From Fasciolopsis buskii (lineage: Eukaryota > Platyhelminthes > Trematoda > Plagiorchiida > Fasciolidae), in NCBI GenBank assembly GCA_008360955.1, contig LUCM01010369.1:1-64000 (forward strand): a stretch of DNA of 64,000 bases. Reading direction: 5' to 3'. The position numbers were made by a program, and so were the translations under genes. This document shows positions 1-13,235 of this stretch, one piece after another. Numbering within the stretch: the stretch's first letter is position 1; each line of letters starts with the position of its first letter. Below the pieces are notes generated by a model that was given only the letters and a program-made list of their open reading frames with translations, was not told where the DNA came from and did not search any database.

Positions 1-163
1 TGTAAATCAGCCACAGAAAAATCTTTGCGAACCATAATTTAGCTTTGAGTTAAAGCCCCCTGCTCGGGAAACCACATTGCCTGTTATGATCTTGTGAGCG
101 GAACCACATTGCATTGTATGTTTGGTTTCCGTTTTCCGCGTCTTCACTGTGCCTTCTTGGCCT

Positions 164-211
164 AATTTTGATCTTATCTTGCGCATGACTCTCGTATGTC
201 GAGAAATATAC
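164..211 (+). repeat. CR1-type 3' tail, copy A
   Basis: This stretch has the same order of short words (TTTTGATCTT, GCGCATG, CTCTCG, TCGAGAAATATAC) as the tails at 0.3, 7.1 and 24.2 kb. It is read as the 3' terminus of a flatworm CR1-type non-LTR element. The upstream part of that element is not recognisable here, so only a tail fragment is claimed. Confidence 0.55.
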
Positions 212-279
212 TAAAACAAAGAAACCTTCCAAATTACTAGAGGTCACTCTCACCCCCTGTCACTTCGATTTATATTGTC

Positions 280-358
280 CGTATTTCCTGTGCATCATTT
301 ATGTAAAAAATTGATCCTGCCTTGCGCATGCATCTCGCAAATCGAGAAATACACAATA
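280..358 (+). repeat. CR1-type 3' tail, copy B
   Basis: This is a second copy of the same tail, less than 100 bases after copy A and in the same orientation. It shares the CTGTGCA, TGTAAAAA, TTGATC, CCTTGCGCATG and TCTCGCAAATCGAGAAATA words with the 7.1-kb copy. Two consecutive 3' ends suggest successive truncated insertions, or a tandem of ends. Confidence 0.6.
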
Positions 359-1178
359 TCTCATATCTCAAGTTCCTTGGTGCGTGTTATCAATTCCTTC
401 ATCCGAAACAACCGTTCACAATCCTCCTCGATACCCGCAGTTAGGGCTCTCTACACGCATCCAATGCATGCCACTTTTATTTGGAGACCTGAAGAAGCAT
501 GATATTGTCTGCACGTTTCACGAGTGTATTGTGAACCGCTCCTTCCCCGTTGCAAGGTCTTGTTGCACAAGTGTGGCTGATCCACCAGCTGCAATTTTTG
601 CGTTGCATGGTCCCTTTATACGCTTTTCATAAGGCTTATTGTTGCTCCAGTTTCATGCCATAGTGACTACGTCAAATCCCACAATACTGGTAGTTAGTTC
701 ACCATAGTTCCACGCCACGACTGCAGGTGTTGCTGCACCAAATCTATGGTTAGCTTTCGGACGGTCCTTGTGCTGTCATCGGAAGCAGTTTCCGAGAGGG
801 CACCTAGTTCTTTTGCTCTGGATGTGGACCCTATGACGTTCTCCTACAACCTCTAGGTGGAACCTTAAGGGCACCGCTGAATTTTGTCGCAAGTCCCCCA
901 AAATCTGCGTCTTTCCAGTGGTACTAGGACGGACACTGACCGCACTGGATTCCACTTTCAACGACTTCTGCGAAGTTATCTGCACCGCAGAACCCAGATG
1001 ACTGGCCTCTTGCCAACCTATTTTTGACAGATGATGATGTTGACCCTCAAGAAACAACGGACCAAAGCGTTGAAATAAGCGAAAATACCACAAACGTCGG
1101 ACAAATGGCTTAGCAGAAAAGGGAGTTCACGCGAAAAGTATCTCGGAAGCGACTACAGACCAGAAAGGGCGACCAAAG
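359..1178. other. No supported gene; possible CR1-A 5' region
   Basis: I see no conserved motif here. It lies between the two broken tails and the first proline-rich frame of CR1-A, and may contain that element's 5' UTR or the start of its ORF1. Confidence 0.4.
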
Positions 1179-3050
1179 TTGCCTGACTCAAAGCAGTATG
1201 TAAACTTCATTTTAAACCAAAATCGTCCACGTTGTTTTACTTACAGATGGGCAAAGAATTTGCCAATCGAGCGCGAAAACTCAAAGTTCGATACTAATAC
1301 TACTTTTTGGGAACTATCCATTCGCATTCTCTGGGTGGCCAAGATCAAGTCAACAAAGTTTGCTTCAGCTTCTCAAGTTGGCAGGACTTCGATTGTATCG
1401 GGCGCTCCCCATCTGATCAGTGCGCTGCCAGTTCAGGTTCCTCCTAATGGACCGAATCCCGAGCCTACTGCTAAGGTTTCAACTGACCTACCTTCTCCTT
1501 GTGACAGTCTCCATCGCCCCACATCTCCGGCTATCCCGTGTCCGGTGACCACTTCCGGGACCAAAATACAAAATTCATCGAAAACTATACCTTCAAGGAA
1601 TTTGCGTAACCGACATTTCCCGAACTTACGCCGATCAGTTTCCTGTCCAAACTCTCCACCCCACAAATCTGTTAACAATCTATCTGAGAATGAATCTAAT
1701 GATGAGAGTGGCACTCCACCTTCGCGTATACCTGCTGCAAAAGTGCTGATCCCTCGACAGCATCTGCTTTGGTCGCAACCAATACCGGTAGACCTAGTTG
1801 AAACTCAGTCCCCTTTCGCCCTCCCAACCACCTCGCGAACGTGCTCACCTTAATCTACCAAATCTGGCACCCAAAGATAAAAACACTGATATTGTAACCA
1901 CGCAGAAGACTGCCGTCTCACCGATGTCCTCTCAGGCTTATATCAACCGTTTGGCATATACCCCATCCCAGACACGCCGTATTCCACCTCCTCGTCCTTC
2001 CGTCTAACAACAGCATGAAACCCAGCCAAAATCAGTTGAGTTTCACAGGAAGCCCATAGCGGTGACCTATTCAACTAACCACAAAATCCTGCACTTCATT
2101 AGCCACCCTGCTAATCCAATGGGTCGACTGTCTGGCACCTTCGGCACACTCAACTTGAGCAAGCCATCCCGGCATGAGCTCTGCCAAACCGGAAGGTCCG
2201 CAAACTCACGAAGGCCCACTAACCGCCGCCTACAATCACGAGTTGATTGGCTCACTGTATTCGTGCCTTCACCATCCTTCGGTAACACAGTCGCCACATT
2301 CCAGGATGATACTGATGCTCCACTTTATTTAGGGTCTACCGCATATTCTCCCTACTTTCATCCACTTACCACTCAACCCTATTTAGATGCATTTCCACCA
2401 CTCCAATGCCTCTTTCCTACTACTGCGCGCCCAACGCCTCACCCCACCTACCAGTATCCTCATAATTTTGCACGATTCACCCCTGGTTCCTCCCAGGCTA
2501 CCTGGCAAACTTTTGATGACTGTATTTCTCCCATTGAGCCACAACCTATCATGAGACCTCTTTACCAACCCACTCATGTCCAGCGCTTACCCCAATTGCC
2601 TCAGCTAGAAAGCACTGCTCTCCTGACTCCCGCGACTTCCAAAAGAAACGCCTACCCCCAAAAATCCATGCGCATACCTGCTAGCCGGCTTTTTCTCCGG
2701 CATTTTCCAAGGCCACTTTCCCACTAATCCCTTAGATTGTCAGTCACGCCGTGGCAAGGTAACAATTTGGCCACCTAACACGGTCCCACCACCATAGATA
2801 CCACACCACCCACACTGGCATCCTCTAACAACCGGCTCATCAACTCCCAAGTTTCTTCCATCACCTTGGTCTTCAACCCACGAATCCACTAACAGAGACA
2901 GTCCCTCGCCGGCCAGTATACCTAACTCCACTGAACTCACTCCCTTATCACAGCTACGCACTATCCGAACCTCTAGTGTATCCCTTGATTATTTGACCTC
3001 CACCGAACCCACCTCTTGGATATCACGTGGACTTAAATGTTCCAGTGAAT
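1179..3050 (+). pseudogene. CR1-A ORF1 remnant, Pro/Ser/Thr-rich
   Basis: Several overlapping plus-strand frames (about 1179-1853, 1798-2007 and 2062-2727) encode proline-, serine- and threonine-rich protein broken by frameshifts. In CR1 elements ORF1 is a nucleic-acid-binding chaperone that accompanies the RNA. I see no zinc knuckle, PHD finger or esterase motif, so the call rests on position upstream of the endonuclease and on composition. From about 2940 the frame that enters the endonuclease is already open, so the ORF1/ORF2 boundary lies near 2.75-3.0 kb. The region could be plain decayed UTR. Confidence 0.4.
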
Positions 3051-5800
3051 TTTCCCTACTCCTCCTGAACTCCCGCTCACCGACTTATAAGGTAAGGGAG
3101 CTGAGACTGTTGGCAGCCAAAAACTCTTACGATATTATTTTGGTAACATAGACTTGGCTAACAGACCACAGTTCCACTTCATCTTTTTCACTAGCGGGTT
3201 ATACGACCTTCCAAACCAATAGATCAAGTCGTAGAGGAGCTGGTTGCCTAGCCTACGTGAAGCAGCCACACAAAGCTTCCGTTCTCCATCATTAGCTTTA
3301 TGATTCTATCCCTGACACCATTTGGCTTCTGGTACAATTACCTGAGCTCCAAATCCACATAGGATATGTTTACCGACCACCAAACTCGAATAGTCTGATA
3401 TTTCTCGTCTAACCCAAGCCTTCATTTATCTGTCTGGTCTCCCCCCAGCCGTAAGATAATTGCAGATTATTTCAATGCCCCTAAAATTTGTTGTTCCTCT
3501 TTATCGGCTCCACCTACCCTACTCAAATTCGTCTCTGAAACGCACGCTGAAGGATAGACTCAGCATGTTACTACGCCCACAGGGTTCCATAATATCTTAG
3601 ACCTAGTTTTTACGCATAGCACTCCTAATGTTAAGGTTTTAGTGCTAAAACCTTTCCCTGGAAGTTACCACAAGATGGTCACGTGTAGCTTCCCTCTCCG
3701 GAACAAACCTCCCACACCCATGTGTATTCATCATTCTGCCTCTTCCTATATGTCAACTTGTTGGGACGAAATCCCTGAGGCTCTGCGAACCCTTGATTGG
3801 TCCAGCTTCTTTTTATCGTCTGACCCGCAGAGAGCGGCTGACGACCTTTACGCAAAACTTCTTTTTACTATTATTCGTCTGTCCACTCCGACCACTCAAC
3901 ATAAACCCAAGAGGCCTAGTAGGGTTTGTCGGCTCCAGGCGAAACTTTTATTGGCTCAAAAAATCTTCAACAAAACGGGAGACTTCCCGCTTTTAGTACA
4001 AATCAATCGCTTGCAACAAGAATTTCTTATGGAGTCCGAACTAAGGTTAAAAAGGCAGGAGATTCTAGCTCTTGGATCGCCCAACCCAGTTCGGGAGACT
4101 TCCCATATTTTCAGAACTCGCTCGCAACCCAAATCCTCAACTATTTCGAACTTCATCATATTTAATAGCTTACGCATCGAGTCCCCTGTAGAAATCACAG
4201 AAGTATCCAATACATAATTCTCTTCTACTCTCATCATTGACAAACGGACACACCCTGAAATCCACCCCTTGTTAACATTGGTTAAATTATCCTCCATCTT
4301 CTTTTGACGTTGCTGGCATCACCAATGTGATGAAATATGCCAGGCCATCCTACGGGCCTGGCCATGATGGCGTCCCAACAGTCCTATTTTGCAGCGCTGG
4401 TCCAAATCTTCCACTGCTTCTTCTAAATCTGTTCTCGCCCTCCAAGACCAGCGCTACTTTTCCGTCACAATGGAAAACATCCATTATTGTTCCATATCAC
4501 AAAAAGGGTTCCATGCTTGAACCTGAAAACTTTCGCCCCATTAACCACACTACAGTTCTATCCAGGCTTATGGAAAAGATTGTCAAAGAACAACTGGTTA
4601 ACTTCCTTACTATTCACACCCTTATCAACCACTCCCAACACGGCTTCCTCAGGGCCGATCCTGCCTCTCCCGTCGGTTTGACTTCTTAAACCTGGTTACC
4701 CAAAGAGCTGATTCCCACCGGTCGATGCTCATTATCTTTTTAGACATGTCAAAAGCATTTGACCGCGTTTCCCACTCCCAACTTTTGGCCAAAATTAGGA
4801 CTTACGGAATAAAAAATCCCCTCTTATCTTGGTATCATTTTACCTTTCCGATCGCTTTCAGGTAGTCAATATTAACGGTTATTTTTCCCAGCCCTCTGCT
4901 ATTACCAGTGGGGTCATTCAGGGGAGCGCCCTAGGTCTTCTCCTTTTCCTGCTATACATTAATGATATCTTTATAGTTATTCGTCAGGGCACACCATTCC
5001 TGCTTGCCGATGACATTAAAATAATCCGCACTTTTAAGGCTGCTTCATTTAGCTTCACTCTTGCACTTATCAATGAAGATCTAGAGTCTCTTGATAACTG
5101 GTGTTCCAAGTGGCTTATGAAGTTCTCTGCTGACAAAAGCTCTCTGATAACATATAAATGCCATGTTCCTCCGGGCACCCTCTCCATAAACGGCATGCCA
5201 ATCTTTGTATCACACACAGTTAAGGACTTAGGGTTGCAATGCTCCTGCTCTTTCAACTTCCACGAGCAGGCCCACTATCAGACCGCTATAGCTAAGGGAA
5301 CCGCCACAATGATCTTAAGGGCATTCCGCACTAAAGACTGCAGAATTATCACCTTCAAGTCCCATGCTAGGCCCCACCTCGAGTACTGCCCGATTATCTT
5401 TACGCATATGCGTAAAGTTGATCGAATTGCAATCGAGAATGTGCAGCGTGCATTCACTAGGAATCTCCTAGGTCCCTCATTTAGCTTAAACTACAGGGCC
5501 AGATGCAAGCTGCTTGGACTTGAACCATTGTGGCTTCGTCGAGTTAAATTTAATCTTACATTTCTCTTTAATCTTTACCATAATAATGTCCGCTCTACTA
5601 CAAACGTCACACGCGACGCCGATCGTTCCCCATATCCACTTCGTAGTAGATACTACTCGTTAAGAGTACCCCTGACTCGACTATCAATCAGGGCTATATT
5701 CTTCACAGTTGCTCACTCTAAACTGTGGAACAGACTCCCTAGTTCCCTCGGTCGTGCCCTAATTAAGCCCAGTTCAAAACCCATCTGGCAAAGTTACTGA
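3051..5800 (+). pseudogene. CR1-A ORF2: endonuclease + reverse transcriptase
   Basis: ORF2 would nick target DNA and prime reverse transcription there. EN signatures, read across frames, are LLLLNSRS near the start, DIILVT-stop-TWL (the catalytic Glu codon reads TAG), HIGYVYRPPNS, and a broken version of the GDFNAP box near 3.47 kb. The LDLVFTH box lies at about 3.60 kb. An open linker follows to 4217. RT motifs are a GHDGVPT block, ENFRPI, LDMSKAFDRVSH near 4.74 kb, SGVIQGSALG, then LLADDIKI near 5.0 kb, where the aromatic residue before the ADD is Leu. The thumb keeps LEYC and LLGLEPLWLRRV, and the protein ends at the stop at 5798-5800. There is a frame change near 4.69 kb and another near 4.83 kb, plus the EN stop. 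The frame from 4829 to 5800 is intact, so the C-terminal half is the best preserved part. Confidence 0.85.
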
Positions 5801-7100
5801 ATATCCGCTTCTTAATTAACCTGACACGAGCTAACATTGGACTGGACGAAGCTTATGAACATGGGATAGAATTTTAGTTCGTGGCCGAATCCTTGCTGAG
5901 ATCACCCTCTGGGATTCGGCTTCACCTATAACTTCCTCACTTCATCACACGTCCCCGCTAATGCACTTTTTGACCTCCCTTGTAGTGATGTACCCTCTTC
6001 ACCAATAGCTTGAGTAACAAAATCTCGAAATTCTCAATGTGGGATGACGAAAATGTCAACGTACTTATTGTTGGATCCATGCTCTCATCACATCCTGTGA
6101 TTTTAGACACCAGCCTGTGTGCTCCTTGCTCTTCATGTCATCTTATCCTTACCACTGGATTGGCAGGACTGAATAGGTCGTTCTTGGTAGCCCTTAACCA
6201 TCAACTACGCCCAAAACTGCTACCATAGTTCACTTCTGACTACCACATTTTGCGGAATGGATGCACTATATTGCAGGTATTTTGCTGCGATCCAATAATT
6301 ACCATAACGCTAAGGTGGCACCCAAGCCAGACTACTTTCCTCGTGCGTTTCAGATCTCGCATCCGCAGCAGACGCGCTGCTAACGCGTTTGTCGTCATAA
6401 TGGCGACTTCAAATCTGTCACCCTATCATTCCTGTTAGGGACCTGTTAACTAGAACTGGCGCTGGAGTACTGGTCGGGTCAACGGAAACAACGCGGATTG
6501 TCGCACTGGATATCTCAACTCACATTTTCCGATCGAGCAAATCCGCGATTGCTGCTGTCTCCGAAACGGCTCGCGCACCTCATATAACCCACCCGTACTG
6601 CTGACTAAGATCAAAAGTTGCGACAACGTAAATGACAGCATAGAGGACATTGCTACCCAGTGTACTTAAGGAGTGTTCATACACATAATTTCTCTTATCT
6701 GACGCACCTCCCGGTGCGGCTTACCGCCATCCGCATGTAAATATAGTCACTATCCTGGGAGCTCCATATCTGAAGCGTCATAAATTTCTTCTACATAGTT
6801 TGAGACGATCTTCCTCCGCCCTCAGTATTTTTTGGCCATTCATTGTCAACTACGTGTCTCGTCCAATTTGTCTGACGTTCCGCCTGGCTTTCATCACTTC
6901 CATCCAATTATCGTATTACCACTGCTTGTCGTCTCTTCAGCTTAACGTTTCCGCCCATTGCGTAACGCTTCCGACGTTTGACGTCTTGAAAATTAAGTTT
7001 TCTATTTTTTCTTTTCACTGGCCTGTTTGTACTTTCCCTATTGCTTTGCAGCATCTTGTTTTCCTTTCCAGTGAGCTTCTGCAATATTGCTCCCACTTCC
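5801..7100 (+). other. CR1-A 3' untranslated region (inferred)
   Basis: There are no conserved protein motifs between the RT stop and the repeat tail. Short frames exist but look random. It is assigned to CR1-A because the same RT-stop-to-tail arrangement, with a gap of about 1.4-1.6 kb, recurs in CR1-B. Confidence 0.45.
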
Positions 7101-7198
7101 TTACATTTTCTGTGCAGCGTCCTTGTAAAAATTTGATCTTGCCTTGTGCATGCCTCTCGCAAATCAAGCAATATACAGTATTATTATTATTATTGATA
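7101..7198 (+). repeat. CR1-type 3' tail, copy C, with (ATT)n
   Basis: This is the best preserved tail. TGTAAAAATTTGATCTTGCC leads into GCATGCCTCTCGCAAATC and AGCAATATACAGT, followed by about five ATT units and TGATAAA. Simple-repeat 3' ends of this kind are characteristic of CR1-clade elements, which prime without a poly(A) tail. Confidence 0.7.
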
Positions 7199-9780
7199 AA
7201 ATACATACATGAATATATCCACATACACATTGGCGTTTGTTGTCAGGTTGGTCCTGGTAAATGCACTTTCCAACGGCACATTCGCAGTCACATAACTGGC
7301 AAAAGGCCTTAGAAAAAAGCATTTTCTAATAAAGCCTTCGGTATTCAATGTGACATATAGTTACAAATTTGTCGTACATTTCTCAAAACGCTTCTTCATA
7401 GGCATTGTGTCCATGATGTGGCATTTGGTAGAACTCAGTGATAGGTTAATTTTATAGCGGGTTGGGGGTGCGAAGATAGTTATTTGATGCAGACCAGCGA
7501 GAGAGATAAATGGCATCGTGATTAACTGCGAAGTAATGAAATATTTCTATTTTAACTTCTGGTACTACTTGACTCGCGCTACAGGTACGCATCTTTGTAG
7601 TCAGCTAATTCATCCTCATTACTGTCATTTGTGGGACGGGTTTTGTGGTGATCCTTGCATATCAGTTTGACAAACACATTACCATGTTTGGGTCGAGATG
7701 CGCGTCAAAACTCTAAACCTGGTTACGACGGCTCGGATAATTTCACCAAACCCTTGATTCCGCGATACTCTGGAAACCACTAATGCTGACATTGATTAGT
7801 TTTATTGGTTAATTAGAGAAACACTACTTTTACCACTTTCTTACGGAAAGTCCGCCGATTAAAAAACAAGCAAAAGGAAAAACTAACTTTCAGTAAGGAT
7901 GCTCGAGCAAATCACCTTTCACTAAATTGCAGGCGCATCACTGCCAAACTTTCATCCATCGCAGTTTACGAGGGTGTATCTAGCCCTCCTTCCTATGGCT
8001 GTGGTTCTTATTACTGCCCCTTGTGATTCTAGTAAGCTCCTGGAAGTCTCGGCTGGATTTCCGTGCAAGCCACGCCGAAATCGAATCCTCCCGGTTTTAC
8101 CTTTTTCTGTTGAACCTGCGTTTGCAGCTGTATTTAGGGGAGTGCTGGCTGCATCTCCTGCCTAGGATTTAATCTCGGTTTCATCAGGCTTTTTAGAACA
8201 GTAGCTTGTGATATTTATATCGCTACATTGCTAGTACCACTGTGTTCCGCCTTATCGTTTTTGGTCCCTAGTTTGAAGCGTTTACTTGTATAGATTTGCG
8301 CTCTGCTCTTCTCCTTGTGTTTTGGACTTTATAGCTGTGGTTTGCCACGGATTTATTGACTCTTTTTTCTTTCGTTCGGTTTATTGGCACGGATTCCGTG
8401 TGTGATACAGCACACCTTGTTTTGTTAGCTTGATCCTTCCTGGGACACTCTTGCTTAAGATCTTTGTCTCCTATTTCTCGAATTTTGCAGCCGATGCTTC
8501 AGTTTTGGAACTAGCTTTATTTTGTCAGACTGTCCGACATGTCCCTCATGCACCCATTTGTTTGTTGCATTACCATGCCTTGGTACCATTACAGTGACGC
8601 TGTCAGCTAGGCTGCTGATGGAACGCTTGCAATCAAGCCATCATTAAGAACAACGACAACATTTCGTTCCTCGGTCAATGCCAAGACAAATAGGGTATGT
8701 ATGATCATACCTTGCAAATACAAAGAAAATGGGAAAAGAAAAAGGCGGTCATATGCGCGGAGTAAGGGACCTCCAAAATAACAAGTAAGACTCCTGTTGG
8801 ATCATATTTCGATGATAAGGGCATAAATGATAAGGAAATGTCCCGCGGGCGATTCAAGTTGGAAATGGAAAGTCTCTTCAGCAACATTTTGCTGGCTGAA
8901 TGCGCATTGTTTTGGCTGCCATTTGCACGCAACAGACCGAATGGCTTTTCAACAAATCAAATAGATCGGTGATAAGATTTCAGACCGTCGGAGATAATAA
9001 CTAACAAGCTTAGACAGAATGCGTAATGCGTAGCGAGAAAAATTTAAATGTATTCTCCTACGGAAAGTGTGGTGCGATGAACAGTACACTTAACAGACAC
9101 GGTACGGAGGCAGAACGTTGGGGGCACAGATGTTAATGGGAATTGGAGAAGGCTGCGATATATGCACAGTGCGTAATCACAAGTTCATTGTATTTATGAG
9201 GTTCGGTGTGAGTAACTGCCACTTTTTAAACTTCCACAATGCCCACTGGTGGCGCTGGAGTCGGAAAAAGTAGGGGAATCTGTCGACTGTTTGGGGAAGA
9301 ACCGAAAAAATTAAAAAACTGCCAAATACACTCTTATGGAAACAGATAGCAGAAACTACATTCTGTTCCCGGATTTGCATACCGCGAGAAGGGCTGATGA
9401 GGGAAGATGGGCCTCAGCCACTGAGAAGAAGAATGACGCAGTGTATGCAAAGCATCGTCTTATTTCGAATACCAATAAAAAGATTCCACATGAGTTCGTT
9501 CGCAAAGTTTGAGTAAAAAGAAGTTTAGGAAGGAGCTAATGAACACCATTGCAGACGGGTGCACGTAGACATTGGGAGAAGATGGCTGTTTACCACGGTG
9601 GTGTTGTTGGGTGGGTCCGACCGAGCGCCGGCTACCCAAACCAGAAAAAAACATCGAAGGGTGAACGCAAGTTGACCCGGAATTCTAGCCGCACATGCAC
9701 ACCATTGCGGCAAATGTACGCCATCCAAGGCGGTGAATTTGACCGTGCCCACTCTATTGTGCTAACGACGGCGCACACAC
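7199..9780. other. No recognisable gene
   Basis: I see no conserved motif on either strand. The T-rich stretch around 8.2-8.6 kb has the feel of a retroelement leader, but nothing in it can be named. Confidence 0.4.
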
Positions 9781-9829
9781 TGGATGAAGGAGGGACTGAG
9801 GATATGGTGTAGGTGGAGTAAGGCAGACA

Positions 9830-12425
9830 TCAGGCTTGTGTGATTAGATATTCCCAGAACAGTCGAAACAGCGGAAGCCAATGTGTGAAGAAATTGTTTA
9901 CGTCCAAGCAGAATTTTACGATCTGGAAAGAAAAAGAACGAGCGGCGGTTTGTACAGTGCGGCCCAGAGATTTCAGGATGGCGGCGATTTTGTTATCAAA
10001 TCCGGTCACTTGGGCGGGTGTAAAGGGGGGGACAGGCCATATAGCGTGTGTTCTCTGTACAAATATGAGTAAGGGGAATGCGAGTCCGTGTTTATAAGGA
10101 TGAACAATGTATAAAGGCAGTAGACACAAATGCAGGGCAGGCTATGAGAGACTAGGATGCACTAGGGAATGTCTATGTCCACAATAAAGAAATCTTGGTT
10201 TGTATAGTCGATTTTACTAGAAAAGGCAATTGAAACCCCAGAAATGGTGAGGAATATGACACAAGAGATTCCGAATCCATCAATAAGATTTTAATTTGAG
10301 GTTGATCGAAAATAGTATGGCTGTACTGCGGCAGCTTTAACCCGTATGGGTGAGGTGCGTTGAACAAGAGTAAGAAATCATGAGTATGCCATAAAGGTGC
10401 TGGTTATACCTTCTCAGATGGTGATATCAGTAATGGAACTTATTTTTTTTGAACGATGAACAAAAATGGTACCATCGTTGAGTTCCGTAAATCCCATTCC
10501 CGTTTCGTTTACCTAGTTCTCAGGTGAGCTTCGGTGATACAAGTGAACAAGAAAGGATATGGTAACCATTCCACTCATTTGCTTTATCAATGCAGCAGAT
10601 CGTGGTCAAAAAGTTTCTCATAATGACGAACAATTAAGAACAAAGACATCGGCTGTGACAGGTGTCTTAGTTACCCCGTGTCTCGAATGGGGTATGGGAA
10701 GAGATTCTTAACATGAGGTGCAGAAAAGCGGTTGTTACCTGTAATAATATTACTGAAAAACACCATTGCATTGCATCCACAAGGGATCTAAATTCAGCAA
10801 CTTGCACCGTTTCATCTAATTCAGGCTTAGTGAGAAGCCAATGAACTGCTTGGTGAAGTCACTCTGGCGGTTTCGATTGACAACCTGTCGCACTACCTCA
10901 TATTCGAACAGGCTGGATGGCAGTGCTCCAGAATTGGTCTTATCCGGGTTTTGCATATATGCAGTTTGCTCTTTTTCAATTTTCGTGTTCTGTTTGGCAA
11001 TCCCACTAACCTGTTTTCTTTGTTCCGGGAGGTTCAAGACACAAAGGTACTTAGCCCCAGTTTGCGAACTTCAGTGTTACTGGAGCTAATTTTGAAACCG
11101 ATTTTGGGTTCCCTTTGCGGTGTAGTTCATTTGTATCCAGCGATTCGGATTCTTCTGGCGGAGAAATTTGTCAGCCACTCGTCTGCTCGGGAAGTTAGTG
11201 AAGTTGTCTCATCATACGTTTATAACTGTGGATTCCTAAGCTTCGGGGATAAGTGTGGAGAATTCTCATGTACTCCGTGGGGGAAAAGGGGCACCTTTAA
11301 GGATTACGTCGAAGGCACAGTTGATATGCAACAGGAAGAGCAGCAGACCCAAAAAGCTGTCTTGGAATGAATTGCCGGTCAAAAATCTGGGTTCAGATAT
11401 GAGGCCATTCACTTGAACCACTTGGTTTTTGGATCACGGATAAGGTAAAATCCGCGGTAAGATAAGGTCAACGATACCATAGGATTCGATTTTACTTAAA
11501 ACCTGCCGTAGTACACCCTGTCGAAAGTTTGGTAACACCGAAAATGATTACTTTACTGACCTTCCGGTGCACAGGGCTTTTGTGATGAGGTTCAAGTAGT
11601 CAGCTATCTAAATATGGCTCGGTTTATTCCAAAAAAAGCAATACTGTCCAATGTTGATAATTTCACGGTTCATGAGATGGGTGATAAGACCATCCATGAT
11701 CGTAAGTTTCATAAATCTAGACGCCCGATTTTGTGTTTGGCTGAGCGGTAATTAATAGGGTTATAGCATGTACTCTCTTTGTGAACGGAGTTAATCAGAG
11801 GGGTATTCTACTGTGATGGGAATGTGAGGCATTGAACGGACAAACTGAAGCTGTCCACCGGCAGAATTGAGATATTGGTCCTACCGGGCGACAAGACAGC
11901 CGAGGTATTATGTCAGATCCAGAGTGGTTTTCAACAACACCTGGCATACGTACTTCGAAAGAAATCTGTTCGTGGAATTTGACTGTGTAGTCAAGCAAGT
12001 TGGGCATGGGTTTGCTGCATTTTTTCCATTTATCAGAGCAGATGCAAAGAAATCTCCGAATGCCTCTCCAGTATTTTGTTGGCTGCTATTGTAAATGATG
12101 CTGTGAATGTAGTAAGGGACCTGAGTGGCTTGGGACTTGGATGGAGCACTAATGCGTTTAAGCATTTTCACCAGTGCTGCGTTTGAGTTGGAGTGATGTA
12201 GAGAGTACAGCTCTTCCATTCTGTTTCCTGGTTCAGCACCGTTACTAAAGTTTGCACGCCACCTACATTCACCGGAAACCAAGTGTATACAACTGGTATG
12301 GGATTTCGAAAATGCATCGATGGCACCAGATTGTTTATTGTGAAGAAGGAAATAAACCTTATTACCCATTTCACTACATGAAAAGGCCTAAGCAGCACCC
12401 ACCTCTTACTCTCCTGACTTCGCAC
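9830..12425 (-). mobile_element. CR1-C non-LTR fragment (degenerate)
   Basis: A minus-strand, 5'-truncated CR1-type element of the same general kind as CR1-A and CR1-B. RT N-terminal, palm and thumb segments are readable in order from high to low coordinate. No endonuclease is visible above about 12.4 kb. The 3' limit is uncertain because the ATT-type tail was not found. It is clearly older or more damaged than CR1-A. Confidence 0.65.
10770..12370 (-). pseudogene. CR1-C reverse transcriptase remnant
   Basis: Minus-strand frames give the pre-RT segment (FGDFFASALI, where CR1 RTs have an F-x2-FFAS-like patch) at about 12.0-12.1 kb. The palm approach LSKIESYGIVD follows, then VQVNGLISEP and FLGLLLFLLHIN at about 11.3-11.4 kb, and the thumb end FTKQFIGFSLSLN plus KLLNLDPLW near 10.8 kb. 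The FADD catalytic box, expected just after LLLFLLHIN, is lost: the region reads FPHGVHEN. There are several frameshifts and stops. It would have been the polymerase of a target-primed retrotransposon and cannot be active. Confidence 0.7.
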
Positions 12426-12479
12426 TTATTTTCAGTTTCACCAATAATGCTTCAGCATTAACCCCGAATTTTCCCCAAC

Positions 12480-13235
12480 GTCGTACTAAAATCATATTGT
12501 CTATTTCCAGCAACTCGCAGCACTGTCCAAATGGCTAATTAAACCTGTTTTAGTACGTCGCCTCATCACAACAGTACCTTCTTTTTATTTTTATACAAAT
12601 ATCTCTCTTCGAACGAAACGTGAACTGCACCGCATTGCCTATTCCAATCCCAATCCAGCATCACATCAAAGCCACGTTGTCACCGACTGAAACGTTGCGC
12701 ATACTGCGCGTTGTTGCCAACATACTGGTGCACAGAAAGCCTTCCACTGTTGTGACATGAAAGTAAGGCCATTTGATCAGCGCGTTGCATGCATCCGGTG
12801 ATAAAAGGAGAGCAAAGATAGCAAGGCGCACGCGATAGTGTCATCGTGTGGACTACTGAGTGATGGAAGATTCATGTCACCCTAAACGGAAATAAAGCTC
12901 CGTGTTTGATGACGTGAAAGATGTCTTCAGTTTACAAAAGTAAACGTGATGACTAAGAACACTTTTGGATGACTCCACTGGGTATCGAAAAGGGTGTTCA
13001 GAGATTTTGTAAAACAATGTACAGTATGTAGTCATTTACACTGGTATTTGTTTTCCGTTAGAGAAGAGGTGTACCAGAAACAAGAGAGGTTGAATAACTT
13101 GAACAGATGTTTGGGAAAAATTGCACCTATTTGTTTTTTATCTTTTGCTTCCTTTATTAATGAAATAACCGTGAATATCGTTTTTTGGGAAGGGGACCGC
13201 GTCCGACAAAAGGCTGCCAAGTAGGAAAGTTGACC
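12480..13235. other. No recognisable gene
   Basis: AT-rich sequence with no motif or repeat that I can match elsewhere in the window. Confidence 0.4.

Larger units (their letters stand above)
1179..7198 (+). mobile_element. CR1-A non-LTR retrotransposon (degenerate)
   Basis: A CR1/Jockey-superfamily element in the expected order: a proline/serine-rich ORF1-like region, an apurinic-type endonuclease, an RT, a 3' untranslated stretch and a short ATT-repeat tail. Many stops and frameshifts show it is dead. The left boundary is uncertain. The right boundary is set by the tail sequence shared with the loci at 0.16, 0.30 and 24.2 kb. CR1-B has a comparably long stretch between its RT stop and the same tail, which supports treating 5.8-7.2 kb as part of the element. 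The schistosome SR1 family is the nearest known group; that placement is from memory of the clade, not from alignment. Confidence 0.75.

Noticed and set aside
7231..7312. A possible C2H2 zinc-finger end (FQRHIRSHITGK-like)
   Set aside because: The cysteine pair and spacing do not fit C-x2-4-C followed by H-x3-5-H properly, and no second finger is present.
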